NCBI GenBank assembly: GCA_012517355.1
Contig: JAAYVD010000025.1
Location: forward strand, 1 to 64,000
Origin: Candidatus Rifleibacteriota bacterium
Lineage (GTDB): Bacteria > Muiribacteriota > Ozemobacteria > Ozemobacterales > Ozemobacteraceae
DNA: 64,000 bases
Direction of reading: 5' to 3'
Shown here: positions 24,131 through 35,608 of the stretch, in pieces
Numbering within the stretch: position 1 is the first letter of the stretch
How the letters are laid out: the number at the start of each line of letters is the position of its first letter
The notes under the pieces: generated by a model
What the model was told of the DNA's origin: nothing
Database searches by the model: none
What the model saw: the letters and a program-made list of their open reading frames with translations, nothing else
Position numbers and translations under genes: made by a program

Positions 24131-25285
24131 ATGCCACCCGCCAAACCTCTCCAGACCTACAAGGTCATCGTTCCCTACTCCGAATCGGCACATCTGCAGA
24201 AGCGGTTCAAGATCGAGTACACGATCGAGGCCCCCGACCGCGAAACCGCCCTGCAGAAGGCCGAACGCGAGTTCTTCGCCTACACCCAATACAACAGTGC
24301 CTCCTGGGTACGGGTCATCGAGCGGGAAGGCATCCGCATCTGGCGCGTCCTGCCCGACCACCCCCAGACCCCGCAGACCATCGACGAATTGGCCACCCGC
24401 CTGACCTCCGGCGACGAAGACGTCCTCTACAACACCCTGACCTCGCTCGGCGCCCTCGAGGACGCCTCGGCCGGCAAGCTCATCATCCCCCTCCTGCGCC
24501 ATCCCAACGAAGACCTCCGCACCCTGGCCGCCGACACCCTCGGCCGTCTCGGCGATCCCGCCAACCTGCCGGTGCTCCTCGATCATTACCGACCGGAGGC
24601 CCCACCCCACCTGAAAGCCTCCATCCTGTCCGCCGTCGCCCGCCTGGGACGCGCCGGTGACCCGGTCTCCGACGTCATCGCCGCCGCCCTCGGCGACCGC
24701 GACCCCCGCGTCCGCGCCAACGCCGTCGAGGCGGTGGAGCGCCTCAAACTGCCCACCACCACCCGCATGCTGGCCCCCCTCCTGGAGGACGAGGACAACC
24801 GCGTCCGGGCCAATGTCCTCAAGGCCCTCTGGGACACCCACGACCGCGCCCGTCTGGCCGCCACCCTGCGCGAAATGGCCACCCACCCCAGCCACTGGAT
24901 GCGGGCCTCCGCTGCCTTCGTCCTCCGCCACGTCCGGGTCGAGGACCACCTGCGGCTGGTCGAGACCCTCCTCAGCGACAGGGTTCCCGAGGTCCACGCC
25001 AACGCCTGGAAGGCCCTGCTCGAGATGAACGACCTCGACTGCGTCCCCCTCTGGTTCGAACATCTCAATCCCCTCCACGTGGCCGACCTCCCCCGCATCC
25101 AGGCCAGGATCGAGGAGATCGGCCCCGCCGCCTTCGAGCGCGTGCTGGCCGTCAAACCCCGCTCCCGCGAAGAGTTCCGGCAGGTCCAGGAGATCCTCGA
25201 CACCATGGAGCGCCGCGCCTACGAGCAGCAGGGCTGGTTCGCCTGGCTGAAAGCGAAGCACAACCGCTTCTTCGGCCGCCGTTGA
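24131..25285 (+). CDS. HEAT-repeat protein
   Basis: 384 residues. An N-terminal domain of about 85 residues (KVIVPYSESAHLQKRFKIEYTIEA) leads into about seven HEAT/PBS-lyase-type repeats with periodic DPRVRANAVEA, EDNRVRANVLKAL and SDRVPEVHANAWKALLE motifs. It is a helical solenoid, most likely a scaffold for protein binding. No signal peptide. The start is uncertain: ATG 24110 has GGGAGGG 11 bp upstream, while ATG 24131 fits the promoter. The two forms differ by 7 residues. Confidence 0.82.
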   Translation: MPPAKPLQTYKVIVPYSESAHLQKRFKIEYTIEAPDRETALQKAEREFFAYTQYNSASWVRVIEREGIRIWRVLPDHPQTPQTIDELATRLTSGDEDVLYNTLTSLGALEDASAGKLIIPLLRHPNEDLRTLAADTLGRLGDPANLPVLLDHYRPEAPPHLKASILSAVARLGRAGDPVSDVIAAALGDRDPRVRANAVEAVERLKLPTTTRMLAPLLEDEDNRVRANVLKALWDTHDRARLAATLREMATHPSHWMRASAAFVLRHVRVEDHLRLVETLLSDRVPEVHANAWKALLEMNDLDCVPLWFEHLNPLHVADLPRIQARIEEIGPAAFERVLAVKPRSREEFRQVQEILDTMERRAYEQQGWFAWLKAKHNRFFGRR

Positions 25286-25441
25286 GACATGGCCCGGCGC
25301 CACCCGGGGAGCCGATCCTGGCCCCGAAGCCTGTGACCGCGAGGACCTGTTCGGGCCATCGGCCTGCCCCCCCCCTCAGGGTCGTCCCGCCTGGCCGGGG
25401 CGACAGCCTCCCATCCCTGGCCTGTTTCCCCGCCCGCAGGT

Positions 25442-25470
25442 CTCGACCTGATCCAGTCGTGTGATAGGAT
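25442..25470 (+). promoter_or_regulatory. promoter of the STAS-phosphatase pair
   Basis: CTCGAC (25442-25447), 17 bp, then TGA-TAGGAT (25465-25470), an extended -10. The start codon of the STAS gene is at 25503 behind AAGGAG. Confidence 0.5.
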
Positions 25471-25502
25471 CAGGAATATCCACGCACCAAGGAGATTTCC
25501 CA

Positions 25503-25847
25503 ATGACCTTCCAGGAACAGGAACGGAATGGGGTGATGGTCATCCAGCTTGGTGGAGCGCTCGATCTCCTGACAGCCCGGGATTTCCGGCTCATGTGGGA
25601 GAGACTGCAGGAACGTGACTGCCACCGGATCGTCCTCGACCTGGCCGGCGTGGATTTCATCGACAGCCAGTCATTGGCCATCATCATCAGCCAGGCCATC
25701 CACTGCCGGAAGCTAGGGGGGGATGTGAAGGTGGCCGCGGTTCAACCGCAGATCCTGCGCGTGTTCGAACTGGTGCGCATGAAGGACGTTCTCGATTTCC
25801 ACGATGATCCGGAGCTGGCGGTGCAATCCTTTTCCCCGTCTGCCTGA
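25503..25847 (+). CDS. STAS-domain anti-anti-sigma-factor-like protein
   Basis: 114-residue single STAS domain. The N-terminal strand VMVIQLGGALDLLTARDF and the phospho-site region LDLAGVDFIDSQSLAIIISQ are typical; the SQS serine occupies the usual regulatory position. AAGGAG lies 8 bp before the ATG. A SpoIIE-type phosphatase follows after 19 bp, so this protein is the likely substrate, dephosphorylated to release a partner such as a sigma factor or cyclase. No matching anti-sigma kinase is present here. Confidence 0.88.
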   Translation: MTFQEQERNGVMVIQLGGALDLLTARDFRLMWERLQERDCHRIVLDLAGVDFIDSQSLAIIISQAIHCRKLGGDVKVAAVQPQILRVFELVRMKDVLDFHDDPELAVQSFSPSA

Positions 25848-25866
25848 CCGGCAACCATAGGGTGGC

Positions 25867-28482
25867 ATGGCTTTCCCGCTGAAGCGGATCCTGACTGCAC
25901 TCCTGGTGGGTATCCTGACGTTCCTTCTCTTCTTCCTGGTGTTGAGTGTCTGGTCTTTCCGTTCGTTCAGCCGGTTCATCGAGGTGGACCAGCGGGATAG
26001 CCTGGTGCTGGGTCGCCAATACGAGCGGCTGATGGACCGGTGGGCGGAACTGAGCCAACTACGGGCCGAGGCGGTTCTCGAAGCCAAGCCCCTGGCGGCG
26101 GAACCCAAGCAGAAGATCCTCCAGGACGTTGCAGAGATTCAGCTGGCCCTTGATCAGACCTCGAGAGGGGGGCCGCATGAAGCACCGTGGATAGCCGCCC
26201 GGGGAATCCTCGGGGAGTATCTGAAAGGCCTGGAGCGATTCGACACGCTGCTGGCCTCCTGGGTGGCGGGGGTGGCCTCGCGCCGGCAGGAGGGGGAGAC
26301 CTTCGCGGCGAGCTTTGGCCCGCGTTTGGAGGCCGTGGTTGGCATGCTCGCCTCGTCCCAGGCCATGTTGCAAATCGAGAGCGTCCGCGCGTTTCCCTCC
26401 TCCCAGCGGCTGGCCGAGGCGGTGGCCGACCTCCAAGACCGGCTCCAGGCCATGCGAGGCTTCTTCGGGCCCGGTCAGTGGTCAAAACTCAACCAGCCAG
26501 AAATCGCCCGGTTGGATGCCCTCATCGAAAGTCGTCTGCTCGCTTTCCTGAGAACCTTTCCCGAGGATCCCGGCGGAGGACAGGTCCGCCTTCATCCCCT
26601 GCTGGAACCCGTGGCGAGGGAGATCCGTGCGTTCGCCAGGGAGTTCCAGACCGTCCAGGTTTCGGTATGGCCTCAGAACGACACCCTTCTGACCATGGAG
26701 GAGGAGATCCATGACCTCGACCAGGACTTGCGGAAGCTGCGCAACCGCGGTCTGGACATCTGCCTGAAAGAATCCGACCTCGTTTGGGGGGAGATCGAAA
26801 GGGATTCCACCCTGCTCCTCGAGGAGATTCGCGGAAAATTCTACGTCCGGTTCCTGTTCCTGGCCCTGGCCATTCTCCTGTCCTTTTTCGCCATCCTCCG
26901 CATCCCCAGCCTGATTGCCGATCCCCTGGCCAATCTCCGTCGACGCCTCGAACAGGTGACCCCGGGACAGGGGATCGAAGCCTCCCCGCCCATGCTGGTG
27001 GCAGAGTTTCAAGCCCTCGAACAGTCCTTCCAGAGGATGGTTCGGCACGTCAACGAGAGCACCGCCCTGCAGACCCGCTATTTCGAAACTCTGACCCGTA
27101 TTCCCGCCGTGTTCAGCGCTCTGTACGACACCCGGACCCCTGACCTCGGAGCCCGGGCCCTGCCCGAACAGGCTCTGGACCGCCTGTTCCCCTTGCTGGC
27201 CTGCCAGATGCAGGCCGTGGTCTTCGGGCAGGTGCTCTGGCAGGAGAAGGGGGAATGGCATCGAGGAGCTCCCCACCCCGCGAGGGATGTCACACCTCCG
27301 AGCCGGTCGACCGGGGAAAACCCGGCGAGCCATCCGTTGCTGACCCGCTGGCAGGAGGTTGGCGGAAGGATCTCCACGATCGATTGGCTCTGGAAACAGG
27401 CGGTGGTCGATCCCGTCGTCATCACTCCCGACCTGGATGGCCCCGAGATCGAATGGCGGCCGGTTCCCTGGTCCGCCCTGCCGTTCGTGGGCCCAGGGGA
27501 TCAGGTGCCTTCGATCGGGTTCCTCGGTGTGCGATGTTCCATGGCCCGACGGGAAGCGGCAGGGCCCCCCTCACCCGGATGCCTTCTCCTTGCTTTTGCG
27601 GGGGATCCTCCGATCCCGCTGTCCCGGGCCGACCGCGTCTTCCTTTCCCTGTTGACGCATCAGATGACCGCCATGATCGAGGGTCTCGAGTTGTGGAGGG
27701 TCTTCCGGCGCGACCAGGCCCGCTCGGTCCAACTCGCAATGGCACGGGACATCCAGTCCCGGGCTTTGCCCACCACGATTCCGGCCACCCCCTGGTTCGA
27801 GTGTGAGGCCGACATCCGGATGGCCAACGAGGTCGGTGGCGACTATTTCGAATTTTTCCCATTTCCGGACGGGCGATTGGGCGTCCTCATCGCGGATGTC
27901 AGCGGCAAGAACGTGCCCGCCGCCCTCCTCACCATGGCCCTCAAGGCTGCCCTGCATTCCTTCCCGATCGACCGGTTGCCGGCCCATGAAGTGGTGGAAC
28001 GCTTGAATCGGGTCATGCTCGACATCGTGGGCGGAGAGCATTTCGTCACCCTGGTCTTCGTGGTGGTGGCCCCCGAACGCCAGGAATACCTTCTTTGCAA
28101 CGCCGGTCATGTGCCGGTCCTGCACCGCACCCTCGACGAGACCGGGCAGACGGTGTGGGTCTCCCGGGAGTATTCCGATTTCCCTCTGGGGCTGTTCCCC
28201 CACTCCTACCAGGAACATTCCCACCCCTGCCGGCCAGGGGACCGGCTCATCCTGTACACGGACGGGGTTCTCGACTGTCAGAACGAGCTGGGGAGGCGGT
28301 TGGGGGAGGACGGGTTCCTCGAGCTTCTCCGGTCGGAACCTGCTGGTTCCGTGGCCTCCATGCAGAAACGGGTCGAGGCGTTCTGCGGGACGGTCCCCCC
28401 CGCCGATGACCTGACCCTCGTCTCGGTCACCTTCCGGTCCGAGGAGCGGCCCCCGGCACCTTCGACCAACTCCCGGGGGTGA
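25867..28482 (+). CDS. membrane sensor with SpoIIE-type PP2C phosphatase domain
   Basis: 871 residues. Membrane helix 1 (about 9-33) is followed by a helical extracytoplasmic sensor region (about 35-315) and membrane helix 2 (FLFLALAILLSFFAIL, about 323-338). A HAMP-like segment (IADPLANLRRRLEQV) and an approximately 200-residue GAF-like region come next. The C-terminal PP2C/RsbU-SpoIIE domain (about 625-865) shows GGDYFEFF, DVSGKNVPAALLTM and the metal motifs GVLD and PPADDLTLV. It should dephosphorylate the STAS protein encoded just upstream in response to a periplasmic or membrane signal. Confidence 0.87.
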   Translation: MAFPLKRILTALLVGILTFLLFFLVLSVWSFRSFSRFIEVDQRDSLVLGRQYERLMDRWAELSQLRAEAVLEAKPLAAEPKQKILQDVAEIQLALDQTSRGGPHEAPWIAARGILGEYLKGLERFDTLLASWVAGVASRRQEGETFAASFGPRLEAVVGMLASSQAMLQIESVRAFPSSQRLAEAVADLQDRLQAMRGFFGPGQWSKLNQPEIARLDALIESRLLAFLRTFPEDPGGGQVRLHPLLEPVAREIRAFAREFQTVQVSVWPQNDTLLTMEEEIHDLDQDLRKLRNRGLDICLKESDLVWGEIERDSTLLLEEIRGKFYVRFLFLALAILLSFFAILRIPSLIADPLANLRRRLEQVTPGQGIEASPPMLVAEFQALEQSFQRMVRHVNESTALQTRYFETLTRIPAVFSALYDTRTPDLGARALPEQALDRLFPLLACQMQAVVFGQVLWQEKGEWHRGAPHPARDVTPPSRSTGENPASHPLLTRWQEVGGRISTIDWLWKQAVVDPVVITPDLDGPEIEWRPVPWSALPFVGPGDQVPSIGFLGVRCSMARREAAGPPSPGCLLLAFAGDPPIPLSRADRVFLSLLTHQMTAMIEGLELWRVFRRDQARSVQLAMARDIQSRALPTTIPATPWFECEADIRMANEVGGDYFEFFPFPDGRLGVLIADVSGKNVPAALLTMALKAALHSFPIDRLPAHEVVERLNRVMLDIVGGEHFVTLVFVVVAPERQEYLLCNAGHVPVLHRTLDETGQTVWVSREYSDFPLGLFPHSYQEHSHPCRPGDRLILYTDGVLDCQNELGRRLGEDGFLELLRSEPAGSVASMQKRVEAFCGTVPPADDLTLVSVTFRSEERPPAPSTNSRG

Positions 28483-28656
28483 GAAAAGGAAGCCGGAATC
28501 GGATCCCAGGCACCAACCACGTTCACCCGCAGCCTCCCGTTTGGAATCCTCACCGAGCCGTTCATTCCATTCTCACCTTCCCGACATTCCGTCTCTCCGT
28601 AACATTTTCCCCCAACGGGGTAACATGGGGATAAAAGGATGATTGGAGCGACCACC

Positions 28657-29814
28657 ATGCATACCCACCTTCGTCACGCATTGCTGGCCCTGCTGTTGTC
28701 ACTTCTCCTGGTCACCGGCGGGAACCTTCCCGCCCAGGACCTGGGCGAGGCCCTGCGGGACCACGACCCGAGCGGGGATGTCGTCGGCGACTCGCCGGCC
28801 CTGCTCCAGTCGGTCGCCCCGGAAAAGGCCACGGCAACGGCCACCACGGTCAGGCCGTTCCTCATCGCGGTGGCCGCCGACCTGCACGTGTGCCCGGGCA
28901 ACCTCGACGGCCTCGAGCGGATGGTTTCGCGCCTCAACGGCATGAAAGGGCTCGACGCGGTGGCCATCTGCGGCGACCTGAACAAGAAGGTCGCGACGGA
29001 CGACGAGCGGGATCTGGCCGCCAGCCTGGTCGGCAAGCTCAAGAAACCGGTCTGGGCGATCGTCGGCAACCACGACTTCATGTACAAGGACAAGACGGGC
29101 CCCGACGACAAGAAGTATCGCGGTTCCCCGGCCGAGAAGAGGGCCAAGCTCAAGAAGTTTCTGGAAGCCTTCAAGCAGAAGGCCATCCGGTTCTCCAAGC
29201 TGGAGGGCGGCCACCTGCTCGTCTTCCTTCCCACCGACGAGTTGTCCCACAAGAACCTGGTCCGATTTTCCGACAAGACCCTCGAGTATCTGAAGAACAC
29301 CCTGGCCGCCCATCCCAATCTGCCCACCATCATCTTCTGCCATGCCCCCCTGCTGGGGAGCACCGTCAAGGAAGGCGGACTCGGGCCCGTGAACGGCAAC
29401 GCCCAGCCGGCCGAAAAAATCCGTTCCATCCTGCATGACAACCCCCAGGTGTTCCTCTGGTTCGCCGGCCACAAGCACATCGGCCCGTCTTCCGACAGTT
29501 TCCACCACCCGTGCAACAAGGTCGATGGCGTGACCGTCGTCCACGTGCCGGGCAACTCCACCGGCCGCGGCATCGTCCGGATGCTCGAACTCACCCCCGA
29601 CTCCGCCGTCGTCCGCACCTACGACACCCACGAAAAGAAATACCTGAAGAAGTTCGAGCGGGTATTCCGGCACGCCGGCCACAAGCCCGTCATCAACCCG
29701 CCCTCCAAGCCGGACAAGGACAAGAACGACGGCAAGAAGACCCTCCAGCAGCTCCTCGCCGAACTGCAGGCGGCGGTCAAGGCCCTCAAGGAACTGGTGG
29801 CCAGGCTCTTCTGA
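28657..29814 (+). CDS. exported calcineurin-like metallophosphoesterase
   Basis: 385 residues from ATG 28657 (GGAG 10 bp upstream); ATG 28639 in the same frame adds six residues. The signal peptide (LLALLLSLLLVTGG) is cleaved near LPAQ. The metal motifs are complete: ADLHV, CGDLN, GNHDF, FCHAP and AGHKH. The C-terminal 40 residues are Lys/Asp-rich then helical. A periplasmic phosphoesterase distinct from the cytosolic one at 6120. Followed by a strong terminator, so monocistronic. Confidence 0.88.
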   Translation: MHTHLRHALLALLLSLLLVTGGNLPAQDLGEALRDHDPSGDVVGDSPALLQSVAPEKATATATTVRPFLIAVAADLHVCPGNLDGLERMVSRLNGMKGLDAVAICGDLNKKVATDDERDLAASLVGKLKKPVWAIVGNHDFMYKDKTGPDDKKYRGSPAEKRAKLKKFLEAFKQKAIRFSKLEGGHLLVFLPTDELSHKNLVRFSDKTLEYLKNTLAAHPNLPTIIFCHAPLLGSTVKEGGLGPVNGNAQPAEKIRSILHDNPQVFLWFAGHKHIGPSSDSFHHPCNKVDGVTVVHVPGNSTGRGIVRMLELTPDSAVVRTYDTHEKKYLKKFERVFRHAGHKPVINPPSKPDKDKNDGKKTLQQLLAELQAAVKALKELVARLF

Positions 29815-29872
29815 ACGAGGGAACGCCGGCCGGCTCCTTGCGGCCGCCACCCGCGGCACCGCTTCTCCCGCG

Positions 29873-29899
29873 AAAACCCAGGCCCCGGCCTGGGTTTTT
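29873..29899 (+). terminator. intrinsic terminator after the phosphoesterase gene
   Basis: 12-bp stem (29873-29884 with 29887-29898) ending in five T, 58 bp after the stop codon. The A-run on the 5' side means it could also work on the opposite strand. Confidence 0.93.
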
Positions 29900-29931
29900 C
29901 CTTCCGCGGCGATCAGATCCCATCGCTGCGC

Positions 29932-30118
29932 GGGAATTGTTGCTGGAGGTGCAGCAATTCTCACGATGGGCTCTGGAGCGGTTTTCCGGGCAACTTCGGT
30001 CTGACTTGTTGATGGGGCCGGTGCCTGCGGCAATCCCTGTTCATCAGGAGAGCTTCGGAACGATCAATGGGAATTCCTGCTGGAGGCGGCCACGGGTTGC
30101 ACGATGGGTTCGGATCGG
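29932..30118 (+). repeat. imperfect 50-bp direct repeat upstream of EamA gene
   Basis: Copies at 29932-29981 and 30069-30118 share GGGAATT, TGCTGGAGG, CACGATGGG and a final CGG at identical spacing. The 88 bp between them are unrelated. The whole 325-bp gap between the terminator and the transporter gene holds no gene. The pair could be a duplicated regulator-binding region. Confidence 0.6.
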
Positions 30119-30139
30119 CTACCGTGAGGGCCCGTCGTC

Positions 30140-31366
30140 ATGACCGATCATACCCGCGGACTCCTGATGGTCCTCACCGCCGCCACGTTGTGGAGCAGTT
30201 CGGGCATCTGCGTCAAGCTGCTGCCCGAGGTCGGCCCCATGCTGATCACCGGCTGGCGGAGCGTGTTCACGCTGGCCTGGCTGGTCGCCCTGTTCGTCTG
30301 GCTCCATGGCAGCCCCGTGGCAGCCGGCGCGGCTTTCCGCGGGCGACTGCTCCGGCCGGCCATCTGGGGGTCGGCGGTGGCCTACGCCCTGATGCTCGTC
30401 TTCTTCATCGCGGCCACCCGTCTGACCACCGCCGCCAACGCCATCTTCCTGCAGTACACCGCCCCGCTCCACGTCGCCCTGCTGTCCTGGCCGATCCTCG
30501 GCGAACGCCTGCGACCGCGGGATTGGCTGCCGCTGGGCGGCTGCATCCTCGGCATGGTGCTGTTTTTCGGGGAGAAGCTCGAGGGCAGCGGGTTGCTGGG
30601 CAACGTCCTGGGCATCGTCTCGGGCGTCGCCTGCGGCGCGAACGCCGTCTTCCTCCGCCTGCTGTCCCGCGCCGAACCGCCCGTCCCCACCGCCCCATCC
30701 ATCGGGCATACCCAGCCCACGGAACCGTCGGGACAGCCGGCGGCATTTCCCAAGGCACCAGCCGGTCCGGCCAGACCCACACCCGCCCCGGATGCGGCTG
30801 GGACGATGGTTCCGCCCCTGGCTGACCAGGGCGACATCGCGCCGGACGGCGGGTGGGAGGCTTGCGGCCTCCCACCCGGCCCGCCGACGCGGACCACGAC
30901 CCGGACGACGGGCTCCGGCCCCGGGCCGGCTGGGGATTCCCTCTCCCACCCTCCCCGGGATCACTTCTCCGGCCTCCGCCGGGCTCTCCCGGCCATCCTG
31001 CTGGGCAATGCGCTGACGGTGCTCATCTGCCTGCCCTGGATGGCGGCCAGCCTCCCCACGCCGTTCGTCCTGCTGGTGCTGGCGGGCATGGGGTTCTTCC
31101 AGCTCGGCATCCCCTACTCGCTGTTCATGGTCGGCCTGACCCACGTCACCGCCCTGGAAGCGATGGTCCTGGGCATGGTCGAGGCCGTCCTCAACCCCGT
31201 CTGGACAGCCCTGGGCACCTCCGAACGGCCGTCCCTGCCGGCCGTGGCGGGAGGCCTGTTGATCCTGGCCTCGATCCTGGTGTTCACCCTGTTCCGATCC
31301 CGTGGAGGTGGGGCGGGTACCCCCGATGAGACCTCTCGAATTGAGGAAAACTCCTCTCTATGCTAG
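30140..31366 (+). CDS. EamA/DMT-family transporter with a long internal linker
   Basis: 408 residues; ordinary EamA transporters have about 290-310. The first repeat of helices runs to about residue 178 (ANAVFLRLLSRAEPP) and the second begins near 285 (AILLGNALTVLICLPWM). Between them is a Pro/Thr/Gly-rich insert of about 100 residues. Its DNA includes an 11-bp palindrome near 30851-30877 (GGGTGGGAGGC with its complement). Drug/metabolite exporter function is inferred from the fold only. The stop codon lies within the ftsH -10 box. A GAGGG ribosome site precedes the ATG. Confidence 0.82.
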   Translation: MTDHTRGLLMVLTAATLWSSSGICVKLLPEVGPMLITGWRSVFTLAWLVALFVWLHGSPVAAGAAFRGRLLRPAIWGSAVAYALMLVFFIAATRLTTAANAIFLQYTAPLHVALLSWPILGERLRPRDWLPLGGCILGMVLFFGEKLEGSGLLGNVLGIVSGVACGANAVFLRLLSRAEPPVPTAPSIGHTQPTEPSGQPAAFPKAPAGPARPTPAPDAAGTMVPPLADQGDIAPDGGWEACGLPPGPPTRTTTRTTGSGPGPAGDSLSHPPRDHFSGLRRALPAILLGNALTVLICLPWMAASLPTPFVLLVLAGMGFFQLGIPYSLFMVGLTHVTALEAMVLGMVEAVLNPVWTALGTSERPSLPAVAGGLLILASILVFTLFRSRGGGAGTPDETSRIEENSSLC

Positions 31367-31369
31367 AAT
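31341..31369 (+). promoter_or_regulatory. ftsH promoter
   Basis: TTGAGG (31341-31346), 17 bp, then TGC-TAGAAT (31364-31369), an extended -10. It sits in the last codons of the upstream transporter gene; the TAG of the -10 is that gene's stop. Start of transcription is expected near 31376, 25 bp before the ATG. Confidence 0.8.
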
Positions 31370-31400
31370 GGGCCGACCACCATCGCTTTTCCGGGATTGA

Positions 31401-33374
<1,974 letters not shown>

Positions 33375-33381
33375 CGCAGCC

Positions 33382-34500
33382 ATGGCCAAGCGCCTCCTGT
33401 TCGTCCTCGGCACCCGCCCCGAAATCATCAAGCTCGCCCCCGTCATCCGGCAGGCGAAAGCCCACGGCGGCCTCGCCCCCGTGCTGGTGCACACCGGGCA
33501 GCACCGCGAACTGGCCGACGAAATGTTCGCCGTTTTCGGCCTCCGTCCCGACATCGACCTGGCGGTGATGGAGCCCAACCAGACCCTGTTCACCGTCTCG
33601 GCCCGCATCCTCGAAGGTCTGGCCGGCGTGTTCAGGAAGGAAGCCATCGACCTGGTCGTCGTGCAGGGCGACACCACCTCCGCCTTCCTGGGCGCCCTGG
33701 CCGGATACTATTCCCGCGTGCCCGTCGCCCACGTCGAGGCCGGACTGCGTACCAACGACAAGTTCAGCCCCTACCCGGAAGAGATGAACCGCCGCCTGGC
33801 CGGAACCCTGGCCGACCTCCATTTCCCCCCCACCGCCCGGGCCCGGCAGAACCTGCTGCGGGAAGGGGTGGCCGACCGCCGCATCCTGGTGACCGGCAAC
33901 ACCGTGATCGATGCCCTGCTGTGGGCCCTCGACCTGCCCCACACCCCGTCGCCCACCATCCCCACCCTCGGAGAAGGGGAGCGCCTGGCCCTGGTCACCA
34001 CCCACCGCCGCGAGAGCTTTGGCGAGCCGCAGATCCGGGTCTTCACCGCCCTGCGCGAACTGGCCGACCGGTTCCCCGACCTGCGGCTGCTGTTCCCCGT
34101 GCACCCCAACCCCAACGTCCGGGAGCAGGTGGGCAAACACCTCGGCAACCACCCCCGCATCCATCTGTGCGCCCCCCTGGGCTATCTCGACTTCCTGCAC
34201 GCCATGAAACGGTCGTTCCTCATCCTGTCCGACAGCGGCGGCGTCCAGGAGGAGGCCCCCACCCTGAAGAAGCCGGTCCTGGTGCTGCGTGACGTCACCG
34301 AGCGGCCCGAAGGCCTGGAGAGCGGAGCCCTGAAGCTGGTCGGCACGGACGAGCAGAAGATCCTTACCGAGGCCACCGCCCTGCTTTCCGACCCCGCCGC
34401 CTACGCGGCCATGACCAGGAATCCCAACCCCTACGGGGATGGCAAGGCATCCGAACTCATCATCGACCGCATCCTGACCTTCCTGGGCCCCACCGCCTGA
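33382..34500 (+). CDS. wecB: UDP-N-acetylglucosamine 2-epimerase (non-hydrolysing)
   Basis: 372 residues, normal length. Starts LFVLGTRPEIIKLAPVI and continues with HTGQHRE, VVQGDTTSAFLGALAGYY, HVEAGLRTND (active-site region), TTHRRESFG and SDSGGVQEEAP. Converts UDP-GlcNAc to UDP-ManNAc for surface polysaccharide. Starts 7 bp after ftsH and is probably cotranscribed. No other polysaccharide genes are adjacent, so the product's fate is unknown. Confidence 0.95.
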   Translation: MAKRLLFVLGTRPEIIKLAPVIRQAKAHGGLAPVLVHTGQHRELADEMFAVFGLRPDIDLAVMEPNQTLFTVSARILEGLAGVFRKEAIDLVVVQGDTTSAFLGALAGYYSRVPVAHVEAGLRTNDKFSPYPEEMNRRLAGTLADLHFPPTARARQNLLREGVADRRILVTGNTVIDALLWALDLPHTPSPTIPTLGEGERLALVTTHRRESFGEPQIRVFTALRELADRFPDLRLLFPVHPNPNVREQVGKHLGNHPRIHLCAPLGYLDFLHAMKRSFLILSDSGGVQEEAPTLKKPVLVLRDVTERPEGLESGALKLVGTDEQKILTEATALLSDPAAYAAMTRNPNPYGDGKASELIIDRILTFLGPTA

Positions 34501-34534
34501 ATCCCTGACCCCCACCGCACGAGGAGGAACCGCC

Positions 34535-35203
34535 ATGCGTCGCTCCCACGTCGTTCTCGGCACCCTTTTGGCCGCCGCCCTGAGCCTGCCCGCCCTGGCC
34601 GGCCAGGAACCGATCCCCCCCGTGGCCGCTCCCGCCGGGGATTGCACGGCCGCCACCGCCCCCACCGACACCCTCACCGACGCCGCGGCCACCAATCCGG
34701 CCCTCCTGGCCACCGCCCCGACCGCCGTGGCCGCCACGCACCCGAAGGCCCACGAAGCCCCCCCCCTCCTCCCGACGAAGGTGACCACCGGCTGGACCCT
34801 GGCCGACCTGGCATCCTCGGCGAAACCCATTCCCTTCATCGATGCCTCCGGATACCGGGCGATCTACCGCTCTGCGGAACACGAAGGGAATACCCAGGAA
34901 TTCGCCGTCGATATCCTGCAGGTGGCCAGCGAAACCGAGGCGATCGCCATCTACGGTCAGCTGTCCACCCTCGACTCCCTGGCCTCGACCACCGAAACCC
35001 TCGAGATGACGGGGCTGAAGAAAATCGTTTTCCGGTCGGGACAACAGGATTCCCCGGCCGCCACCGCCCAGGCCATGCCTCTCCAGGTCATCCGCGTCGT
35101 GGCCTGGTTCCCGCCGTTCGTGGTTCGCTTCGAATCCCAGAACTCCCCGTTTGGGGCCGACGAAGTGAAATCGGTGTTGTCGAGCCTCGCCTGGCGGGAG
35201 TAG
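34535..35203 (+). CDS. exported hypothetical protein
   Basis: 222 residues. Signal peptide (VLGTLLAAALSLPALA) with cleavage near LAGQE, then about 55 Ala/Thr/Pro-rich residues and a C-terminal domain of about 135 residues (GWTLADLASSAKPIPFIDASG to the end). The domain layout, a self-contained alpha/beta unit with periodic hydrophobic strands, is faintly like the DUF6599-type protein at 61386, but this is not secure. GAGGAGGAA precedes the ATG. It may end the ftsH-wecB unit. A CCCTGAG/CTCAGGG hairpin without a U-tract follows at 35218-35234. Confidence 0.7.
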   Translation: MRRSHVVLGTLLAAALSLPALAGQEPIPPVAAPAGDCTAATAPTDTLTDAAATNPALLATAPTAVAATHPKAHEAPPLLPTKVTTGWTLADLASSAKPIPFIDASGYRAIYRSAEHEGNTQEFAVDILQVASETEAIAIYGQLSTLDSLASTTETLEMTGLKKIVFRSGQQDSPAATAQAMPLQVIRVVAWFPPFVVRFESQNSPFGADEVKSVLSSLAWRE

Positions 35204-35504
35204 CTCTCCCCGACAGTCCCTGAGAAACTCAGGGAGGCTTCCATCGACCCAACCCCGCCTCCCAGGGGGGTCCATTTACAACCCCGTTTCCCCCTCCCGA
35301 TAGAAGGCAGAGCGACCTCTGCGGGTTTCCAGCATCGGCTTACCCGCCCCCCCTCAACGTCCGAACTGCCCACCCACTTCTTCCGCACTCCTCTTGTGCG
35401 GACGGCGCCCATCGTCGGGAAAAGCCACCCCGAGGCTGGTCGAATTTTCCAGGGCAGCGCGCGGGGTCACGCTCCCCCCCACGTTGCCCTGCCTCAGATG
35501 AATT

Positions 35505-35608
35505 GAGACTCCAGCATTCCGCCAGGAATCTTGAGGGCGGCAGGGGAAAGAGAGAATGAGGGGGAAATGTCGAAGGGAGTCGCCAGCACGAGCTGCGCAA
35601 TCCGCATC
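35505..35608 (+). repeat. repeat R2, third copy
   Basis: Single copy of the element found as an inverted pair at 18431-18676. It starts GAGACTCCAGCATTCC and ends in GTCGCCAGCACGAGCTGCGC. It lies in a 774-bp gap without genes (35204-35977). The rest of that gap is an unremarkable mixed stretch up to 35807 and then an AT-rich island. Confidence 0.7.
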
